Shown one piece after another: positions 24,741-29,280 of a DNA stretch of 29,280 nt. Every line of letters begins with the position of its first letter. Within the stretch, counting starts at the first letter, position 1. Origin of the DNA: Gudongella sp964575895. Lineage in GTDB: Bacteria; Bacillota; Clostridia; Tissierellales; Tissierellaceae. The notes beneath the pieces were generated by a model that worked only from the letters and a program-made list of their open reading frames with translations, was not told where the DNA came from and searched no databases. The translations under genes were made by a program, and so were the position numbers. The DNA lies in NCBI GenBank assembly GCA_964575895.1, contig CAZNTE010000031.1, positions 1 to 29,280 of the forward strand. The letters are read 5' to 3'.

Positions 24741-25235
24741 GTGGATAGACTAGATAAATTAATATTAGAGATGATAGAATTTGATAAGGGAGACCCAAGG
24801 AGAATTCAACATTTATTTAAAGTACATCAATTCGCTAGAATTATTGGTGTTTTGGAAGGTTTGAACTCCGATCAAATGGAGATATTAGAGGCAGCAGCAA
24901 TTGTTCATGATATTGGAATCAAAATAGCAAGAGAGAAGCATGGAGATAGTAATGGAAAGCTACAGGAAGTTGAAGGGCCACCTTATGCAAAAGAGATGTT
25001 GAATAAATTGGGATACAAGGAATCAGTAATTGATAGAGTTTGTTTTTTAGTAGGTCACCATCATACCTACACAAATATAGAAGGTATCGATTATCAAATT
25101 TTAGTTGAAGCAGATTTTTTAGTTAATTTATATGATCACAATACAGATATTGACGCAATCAAAAAAACCTGTGATAACATTTTTAAAACTAAATCTGGGA
25201 TAGAAATCTGCTATAAAATGTTTGGTTTAAACTAA
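24741..25235 (+). CDS. HD-domain phosphohydrolase
   Basis: This 164-residue HD-superfamily protein has likely metal ligands His24 (RRIQHLFKVH), the His56-Asp57 pair (AAIVHDIGI), histidines in the GHHHTY motif (106-108) and Asp125 (LVEADFLVN). It probably hydrolyses a nucleotide or nucleotide-like phosphoester; the exact substrate is unknown. GTG at 24741 follows GGGAGAG at 24730-24736. It is the last gene of the six-gene run and ends in a strong bidirectional terminator. Confidence 0.87.
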   Translation: MDRLDKLILEMIEFDKGDPRRIQHLFKVHQFARIIGVLEGLNSDQMEILEAAAIVHDIGIKIAREKHGDSNGKLQEVEGPPYAKEMLNKLGYKESVIDRVCFLVGHHHTYTNIEGIDYQILVEADFLVNLYDHNTDIDAIKKTCDNIFKTKSGIEICYKMFGLN

Positions 25236-25237
25236 AG

Positions 25238-25261
25238 CTAACCCCACTTTTGTGGGGTTAG
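25238..25261. terminator. Compact bidirectional terminator overlapping a stop codon
   Basis: CTAACCCCAC-TTTT-GTGGGGTTAG is a perfect 10-bp stem with a TTTT loop. It starts two bases after the HD gene, and the stop codon of the minus-strand gene (25258-25260) lies in its right arm. Confidence 0.7.
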
Positions 25262-26265
25262 AATCGCGTTTTAAGAATTTCTTTCTCTAAAGCTTTAATC
25301 TCTTCTAGTGTTTCATTGTCTAATTTTTCGATTATAGTATTTCTTATCTCCATGGATTCCCTTACTCTATTTCTATCTTTAGAATTCCTTTTTAAGGTAC
25401 CCCAAGAAATCTTTTTATTCTTGTAGTAAAGATCGTAATCAACAATTCTTGTTCCATCTTCCAAATATTCTAAACCAAACAAAATTTCTTTTATGATTTC
25501 AGGATTCTTAAATGTTAGAAATCTAACCCTATAAACTTCAACGCTCATCATAAACTTGGGATGATCCTTAGACCAGGATTCACCTAAAACCAAACCTAGT
25601 TCCAGAGCATCAAGAACACTCATCATACGATCATAATGTAGTTTATATGCTCCAAAACTATCATATATTCTTATTTCGATCTCATTCCAATCTTTTTTCC
25701 CTATTCCAATATTTAGGTAGTTGAGGGCTTGCATTCTTAGTTCACGCTTTATTTTAGGATAATTACCTTCCATTCTTAGATAAAAAGGATAAAAATCTGA
25801 CTGCCCCATATTTCTATTTAAAGGTTTTTCTGTTATTCCAAGTACAGTAATGTTACTACTACTATTTTCTATACATTTTTCAAAAGTATCCAAAGAACCA
25901 CCTAAATCAGCTTGAATTTTTCGGATAACCTTATCTAAATCACCTGTTGCTCGCATAACCAATAAATGTGGTCCTGGCCTGATGGATAAGACTAAATTAT
26001 CGGGCGCATTTGTGTATAGGTTGCTCAATAAGGTTAGAGATTCCTCATAGACTACAATTGTTTCCAATTTTTCATAAACTAAAGATTCCTTATCTGAGTA
26101 TTCTACAATATGAATAGCTGTATGATATTCCTGAGTTTTTTCGTACATAGTATCATTATCTACATTAAAACAAGTATATTGAGATTGCAGATAATCCAAT
26201 AAAGCCTTTCTATTCTTAGTTTCTACTAATAATGAACGTGGACCATTTCTGATTAGAGATACCAT
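25258..26265 (-). CDS. Unrecognised protein cotranscribed with a phosphoesterase
   Basis: I do not recognise this 335-residue protein. It has no signal peptide or membrane segment. The N-terminal half (about 1-155) alternates strands and helices with LSIRPGPHLLVMRATGDLDKVIRK near 93-116; the second half contains HPKFMMSVEVYRVRFLTFKNPEIIKEI and ends in a charged helix (about 300-335) with heptad-like leucines. The ATG is preceded on the minus strand by a strong AAAGGAGG. It is 14 bases downstream of the metallophosphoesterase gene, so the two should form one operon and may act together, for example as an adaptor or substrate-specific partner. This last point is inference. Confidence 0.75.
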   Translation of the reverse strand: MVSLIRNGPRSLLVETKNRKALLDYLQSQYTCFNVDNDTMYEKTQEYHTAIHIVEYSDKESLVYEKLETIVVYEESLTLLSNLYTNAPDNLVLSIRPGPHLLVMRATGDLDKVIRKIQADLGGSLDTFEKCIENSSSNITVLGITEKPLNRNMGQSDFYPFYLRMEGNYPKIKRELRMQALNYLNIGIGKKDWNEIEIRIYDSFGAYKLHYDRMMSVLDALELGLVLGESWSKDHPKFMMSVEVYRVRFLTFKNPEIIKEILFGLEYLEDGTRIVDYDLYYKNKKISWGTLKRNSKDRNRVRESMEIRNTIIEKLDNETLEEIKALEKEILKTRF

Positions 26266-26279
26266 AATATTTTCCTCCT

Positions 26280-26894
26280 TTAAATACCTAATCGATGTCT
26301 ATTAAGTCTTGCATTATCTATTCCATATGGATAATCAAAATTTATGATTTCTCTGGTCTTAAGATTGATTAAATGCATATTTGAAATTCCATTTAAAAAC
26401 ACCCTACCCTCATAGATCTGACTTGGTATTGATAGATCATGACCATAAAGATATATATCTGCATCTAATTTTTTGATGTCTTCTGAATAGTGACCAAATG
26501 CAAACCTAATGCCATTAATTGTGATATTAGATTTAGTTTCTACAAATTCAATTTTACCACCATTCTCAATTAAGAATTTCAAATCATCATGATTTCCTTT
26601 GGTTATTATTATCCTACTTGAAGTTGAAGAATTAAGGATTCTCAATAATTTAAGAGATTCAGTTTTAAATCTAGCATAAGAACTTGGATAAATTTGCAAC
26701 TTTATATTGTCAACTACATCTCCTGTATGAATTATATAATTTGGATTTATTATGCTAATTAATTTAGATAATTGAGGATAGAACTGACTGGGAGTGTCTG
26801 ATATATGAAGTAATGTCTCATCTTCTATATCAAACTTATCTCGATCAATATATACTTTCCCAAAAAGATAAAATAATGCTTCTCGTATTTTCAT
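26280..26894 (-). CDS. Calcineurin-like metallophosphoesterase with altered first motif
   Basis: This protein is 204 residues from the ATG at 26894, which is well spaced from AAAGGTGG; an upstream GTG at 26906 overlaps that site. The metal motifs are LHISDTP (Asp33), TGDVVDN (Asp59, Asp62), KGNHDD (Asn101, His102), FGHYS (His135) and YGHD (His152). The usual first motif is D-x-H; here Pro35 replaces the His, so one metal ligand is missing or supplied otherwise. The family hydrolyses phosphomono- or diesters with two metals; this size resembles YfcE/MJ0936-type phosphodiesterases. It is the first gene of a two-gene minus-strand operon. Confidence 0.87.
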   Translation of the reverse strand: MKIREALFYLFGKVYIDRDKFDIEDETLLHISDTPSQFYPQLSKLISIINPNYIIHTGDVVDNIKLQIYPSSYARFKTESLKLLRILNSSTSSRIIITKGNHDDLKFLIENGGKIEFVETKSNITINGIRFAFGHYSEDIKKLDADIYLYGHDLSIPSQIYEGRVFLNGISNMHLINLKTREIINFDYPYGIDNARLNRHRLGI

Positions 26895-26981
26895 TTCAAC
26901 TACCACCTTTCCTTAATTATACAATATTATGCCTGAATAAGAAAAATTCTTTCAATATAATGAAAATATTTTTTAAAATAC

Positions 26982-27010
26982 TTGTTATTGTTAATAATTA
27001 GATGTAATAT
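26982..27010 (+). promoter_or_regulatory. Sigma-A promoter of the rubrerythrin-like gene
   Basis: TTGTTA (26982-26987) and TAATAT (27005-27010) are separated by 17 bases, 37 bases upstream of the start. Confidence 0.5.
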
Positions 27011-27047
27011 TTAGTTAAAGCAATAACACTATAAAGGAGTGATTTCG

Positions 27048-27521
27048 ATGAATTTTGATGGAAAGCAGATTTTATCAACCTTCGTTAAAATGGAAGAAGA
27101 GGTCTCTAAGTACTATGCTGGTCTAGCAGATAGGGCATCAGATGAGAAATCAAAGGCCTTGTTCTCTAGACTATCATTGGAAGAAGAGAAGCATCAGAAG
27201 ATGTATTCAGCTTTGCTGGAAAAACATGGTGGAGAAATGGCACGAGAGTTTACAGAAGAAGAGGTTGAATTTACTAAAGGTTTAATTGCTGAGAACATTA
27301 AAGAGAAGCAAGAAATGAACAATGTACAAGGTATGAAGGATGCACTTGATTTAGCGGAGAAGATGGAGAAAGACGGAATTTTATTTGTTTATCAGATGAT
27401 GCAGTTGTATCCTGACATAGCAGAAAAAGAAATGAAAGCTATACTTAGAGAAGAAAAGAATCATCTGCAAATGGTAAGAGACAGAAAACAATTTGGTCCA
27501 CTTAGATTGTTAGGATTATAA
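27048..27521 (+). CDS. Rubrerythrin-type ferritin-like diiron protein lacking rubredoxin
   Basis: This 157-residue four-helix protein starts at ATG 27048, preceded by AAAGGAG at 27033-27039; GTG 27039 overlaps that site and is unlikely. Ferritin-like motifs are VKMEEEVSKYY (Glu near 16-18), LEEEKHQKMY (Glu45-47, His49), AEKMEKDGILFVY (Glu104/107) and REEKNHLQMV (Glu135/136, His139), consistent with a diiron site. The C-terminal rubredoxin domain of classical rubrerythrin (CxxC pairs) is absent. Such proteins reduce peroxide or handle oxygen stress in anaerobes, with an external electron donor. The FNR-like flavoprotein downstream is a candidate donor, but a terminator separates them. Confidence 0.87.
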   Translation: MNFDGKQILSTFVKMEEEVSKYYAGLADRASDEKSKALFSRLSLEEEKHQKMYSALLEKHGGEMAREFTEEEVEFTKGLIAENIKEKQEMNNVQGMKDALDLAEKMEKDGILFVYQMMQLYPDIAEKEMKAILREEKNHLQMVRDRKQFGPLRLLGL

Positions 27522-27525
27522 TGAT

Positions 27526-27570
27526 AAAACACCTTAAGGCTGATTAAGTTTTAAGGTGTTTTAGTTTTTT
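27526..27570 (+). terminator. Rho-independent terminator of the rubrerythrin-like gene
   Basis: AAAACACCTTAA (27526-27537) and TTAAGGTGTTTT (27551-27562) form a perfect 12-bp stem with a 13-nt loop, followed by AG and a run of seven T. Confidence 0.8.
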
Positions 27571-27598
27571 TGAATTATTGGGTATATAAATATAAGAT
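27570..27598 (+). promoter_or_regulatory. Possible promoter of the FNR-like gene
   Basis: TTGAAT (27570-27575) and TAAGAT (27593-27598) are 17 bases apart and directly follow the upstream terminator. They lie 30 bases before the start. Confidence 0.35.
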
Positions 27599-27627
27599 AG
27601 ATAAACAGTTAACAAGGAGGGATTAGA

Positions 27628-28326
27628 ATGTCAGATTTAAATATTAAGTATGAAATTGAATTCAAGAGAATGATTCAAGAGACATCAAAGATTTACTCAT
27701 TCATATTTACAAGACCAGCTGAAGTAGTCTGGAACCCGGGACAACATGCAATATTCAGATACTTAAACAATAGAATTGAAGGAGACAAGGGTTATAGAAT
27801 ATTTAGTCTTACATCAATTAAAGAAGAGGACTACATAATGTTTTCAACATTAATAGACTCTAATTCTACAGAATTTAAACAGAATTTATTAAAACTGAAA
27901 AAGGGGGATAAAATGACTGTTGAAGATCCTCAGGGAAGATTTTATATCCACGATTGTCAGACACCAGTTTTAATATTGGCAGAGGGTGTTGGAATAACTC
28001 CAATAAGAAGCTTCCTAATGAGTATAGATTATAATTGCAAGAACCCAAATGATGTAGAAATTCTATATTATGATGATGCAAGAGAGTATGCTTTTGAAGA
28101 TACATTTAAGTGGATAGAGAAAAGATATGAAGGTGTAAAAGTAAATTTTATTGAAGATAGAGAGGAATTCGTTGAAAAGATTGATACTTTTGCCAAGCGA
28201 GTTGGTGATAGGGGAGAGTACTTAATCTCTGGTGCAACAGTAAATAATGAATTTATCAAGGACAGATTATTAGTAATGAACATTGATAACTCAAGGATAA
28301 ATGTTGACAATTTCATAGGTTATTAA
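27628..28326 (+). CDS. FNR-like FAD/NAD(P)H oxidoreductase
   Basis: This 232-residue single-component flavoprotein has a ferredoxin-reductase fold. The FAD-binding barrel (about 5-105) has PGQHAIF and the RIFSLTS motif (57-63), corresponding to the RxYS flavin motif. The nucleotide-binding half (about 110-232) has AEGVGITPIRSFL (118-130) and ends NFIGY, with ISGATVNN in place of the usual CGP loop. No iron-sulfur domain is fused. It probably passes electrons from NAD(P)H to a small acceptor protein. The ATG at 27628 follows AAGGAGGG at 27614-27621. The rubrerythrin-like gene upstream is a plausible redox partner. Confidence 0.88.
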   Translation: MSDLNIKYEIEFKRMIQETSKIYSFIFTRPAEVVWNPGQHAIFRYLNNRIEGDKGYRIFSLTSIKEEDYIMFSTLIDSNSTEFKQNLLKLKKGDKMTVEDPQGRFYIHDCQTPVLILAEGVGITPIRSFLMSIDYNCKNPNDVEILYYDDAREYAFEDTFKWIEKRYEGVKVNFIEDREEFVEKIDTFAKRVGDRGEYLISGATVNNEFIKDRLLVMNIDNSRINVDNFIGY

Positions 28327-28352
28327 AATTCCGGGATCACCGGAATTTTTTT
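28325..28352 (+). terminator. Rho-independent terminator of the FNR-like gene
   Basis: AAAATTCCGG (28325-28334) and CCGGAATTTT (28340-28349) form a perfect 10-bp stem with loop GATCA and extra T. The stop codon overlaps the left arm. Confidence 0.8.
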
Positions 28353-28353
28353 A

Positions 28354-28382
28354 TTGACATACGTATCGGAAGCTGATATATT
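28354..28382 (+). promoter_or_regulatory. Near-consensus promoter of padR-DUF2812
   Basis: A perfect TTGACA (28354-28359) and TATATT (28377-28382) are 17 bases apart, the strongest promoter match in the window. It begins right after the upstream terminator. Confidence 0.65.
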
Positions 28383-28418
28383 ATATATCAATAAATGATA
28401 TATCGAGAGGTGATACGT
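28361..28418. promoter_or_regulatory. Nested palindromes, probable PadR operator
   Basis: TGATATAT-T-ATATATCA (28374-28390) is a perfect palindrome covering the -10. A GATATATC palindrome (28397-28404) follows, and ACGTATC (28361-28367) is matched by GATACGT (28412-28418) around the whole set. Binding would block this promoter, implying autoregulation by the PadR encoded next. Confidence 0.55.
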
Positions 28419-28748
28419 TTGGAAAATATTGTATTAACAGAAAGCTTCTTTTATATACTCCTGTCTTTATTTAAACCTAATCATGGCTATGGAATAATCC
28501 AAGATATAGTAAAAATGACAAATGGGAGAGTAAATATGGGCCCTGGAACTCTATATGGTGCAATAAATTCTTTACTAGATAGAGGTTGGATAAAATTATA
28601 TTTTGAGGAATTTGATTCAAGAAAGAAAAAGGAATATCTTATAACTGAAAGTGGGATAAAAGCATTATCTAATGAAGTAGAAAGGCTAAATGAATTAATA
28701 GTTAATTACAGGCTAGTTCTGGAGGTAGATACAGATGAAAGTATTTAG
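28419..28748 (+). CDS. PadR-family regulator paired with DUF2812
   Basis: This 109-residue winged-helix repressor has the typical start ENIVLTESFFYILLSLFKPNHGYGI, the MGPGTLYGAINSLLDRGWI recognition region and KKKEYLITESG at the wing. TTG at 28419 is chosen because GAGAGG (28405-28410) is spaced 8 bases before it and the protein then begins as PadR relatives do; the ATG at 28395 lies inside the operator and has no ribosome binding site. The DUF2812 gene overlaps its 3' end by 14 bases, a common pairing in Firmicutes in which PadR controls the membrane partner. A strong promoter with nested palindromes lies upstream. Confidence 0.9.
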   Translation: MENIVLTESFFYILLSLFKPNHGYGIIQDIVKMTNGRVNMGPGTLYGAINSLLDRGWIKLYFEEFDSRKKKEYLITESGIKALSNEVERLNELIVNYRLVLEVDTDESI

Positions 28749-29241
28749 ATTATATATGGACTATGATAAAGAAGAGAATTTCCTAAATAATATGGTTAAA
28801 TCAGGTTGGGCAATGAAGAGTTTCTTCCTGGGAGTCTATACATTTGAAAGATGTAATCCTGGGGAATATACCTATAGAATCGAATTACTAGATAATTTAC
28901 CATTAACTAATAAGTCTATGGAATATATTAGTTTTGTAACAGAAACTGGGGCAGAATATATTCAAAGTTGGGGAAGGTGGGTATATTTTAGAAAAAGGGC
29001 TAGTGGTGAAGATTTTGTCTTATACTCAGATCTTGTTTCTAAAATAGCCCATTACAGAAAAATAAGACTTATGTTGGGAGTAGTAGCTTTAGCTGAACTA
29101 ACATTTACTATTAATATGATGACATCGTTTTTAAGGCATGGTAGTATTAGTGCACTTATTATCACTATTTTTCTTCTAGGGGTAACATTATTTATAGGGT
29201 GTGGTGCTATAAAGACTCTTGAACTCTCTCGCCACTTATAG
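28735..29241 (+). CDS. DUF2812 membrane protein, C-terminus probably replaced by an IS end
   Basis: This 168-residue open frame has an N-terminal DUF2812 domain (about 1-95: MKVFRLYMDYDKEENFLNNM, SGWAMKSFFLGVYTFERC, YRIELLDN) and two transmembrane helices (about 108-130 and 136-158). DUF2812 proteins are membrane partners of PadR regulators; their activity is unknown. The ATG at 28735 follows TGGAGG at 28715-28720 and overlaps padR by 14 bases. The last seven residues (LELSRHL) are encoded by sequence that forms a hairpin typical of a mobile element end, and the stop codon falls in its loop. The native C-terminus may therefore lie outside the window beyond an insertion. Confidence 0.8.
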   Translation: MKVFRLYMDYDKEENFLNNMVKSGWAMKSFFLGVYTFERCNPGEYTYRIELLDNLPLTNKSMEYISFVTETGAEYIQSWGRWVYFRKRASGEDFVLYSDLVSKIAHYRKIRLMLGVVALAELTFTINMMTSFLRHGSISALIITIFLLGVTLFIGCGAIKTLELSRHL

Positions 29242-29280
29242 AAGTGGGAGATTCCTGATTCATAGTCTTGTGCCTCCTAA
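29219..29280 (-). mobile_element. Putative end of an IS200/IS605-type element (partial)
   Basis: TCTC (29227-29230), CCACTT (29232-29237), loop ATAG and AAGTGG-GAGA (29242-29251) make a 10-bp hairpin with one bulged G. This is the kind of subterminal hairpin found at ends of IS200/IS605 elements. On the minus strand the sequence reads into TTCAA at 29223-29219, a plausible right-end cleavage motif, and two minus-strand frames stay open across the window edge (one reading MNQESPTSISGER). A tnpB-like gene could therefore lie to the right. The element is cut by the window, so identity rests on resemblance only. Confidence 0.4.

Noticed and set aside
26813..27001. 62-codon plus-strand frame between the phosphoesterase and rubrerythrin genes
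   Set aside because: Starts inside the phosphoesterase gene antisense, low-complexity hydrophobic end, no ribosome binding site.
1..29280. tRNA, rRNA, CRISPR arrays and riboswitches
   Set aside because: I saw no cloverleaf, no rRNA-like conserved stretch, no regularly spaced repeats and no conserved riboswitch core; this is by eye and not exhaustive.

Overview
The window is AT-rich DNA with Firmicutes-style ribosome binding sites (AGGAGG variants), frequent GTG/TTG starts, many Rho-independent hairpins, an S-layer-homology wall protein, lipoproteins with Gram-positive lipoboxes and a rubrerythrin-like protein. Together these point to a low-GC, anaerobic, spore-former-type member of the Clostridia/Tissierellia. 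I cannot name the species. No rRNA, tRNA or CRISPR array is visible.

Layout. 1-645 is mostly non-coding, with a possible gene relic. 646-5654 holds a LEA-like 11-mer repeat protein, an HSL-type esterase, a small Cys-containing conserved protein, an exonuclease III homologue, a DUF3788 protein and an OFA-family MFS carrier. 5824-8106 holds an AraC/GyrI-like regulator behind a palindromic operator candidate, and a beta-propeller lipoprotein. 8199-9677 (minus) is an SLH plus M23 peptidase. 9849-12672 holds a MORN-variant protein, a membrane-anchored glucose/sorbosone-dehydrogenase-like propeller and the AzlCD branched-chain amino acid exporter. 12737-14378 is a PadR regulator divergent from a full-length ChrA chromate transporter. 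14549-22172 holds an MFS-like membrane protein fused to a LuxR HTH, a small membrane protein, a 661-residue lipoprotein of unknown function, a PAS-GGDEF-EAL protein and a FabK-like flavoprotein. 22309-25235 is a tight run of six small genes (DUF3795, ASCH, VOC, DUF7000-like, DUF4256, HD). 25258-26894 (minus) is an unknown protein paired with a metallophosphoesterase. 27048-29241 holds a rubrerythrin-like protein, an FNR-like flavoprotein and a PadR-DUF2812 pair. The right edge (from about 29219) looks like the end of an IS200/IS605-type element that has replaced the DUF2812 C-terminus.

Most genes appear to be single transcription units with their own promoter and terminator. The clear multi-gene units are azlCD, the six-gene run, the minus-strand phosphoesterase pair and padR-DUF2812. 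Several are sensing/export modules: PadR with ChrA, PadR with DUF2812, AraC-GyrI, the MFS-LuxR fusion and the PAS-GGDEF-EAL protein. The most interesting points are the shared TGATAT/ATATCA palindromes at both PadR loci, the MFS-LuxR fusion with two SD-start pairs, the phosphoesterase with an altered first metal motif next to an unrecognised protein, the six-gene accessory run, the 11-mer repeat protein and the putative IS end inside the DUF2812 gene. None of these by itself proves a new system.
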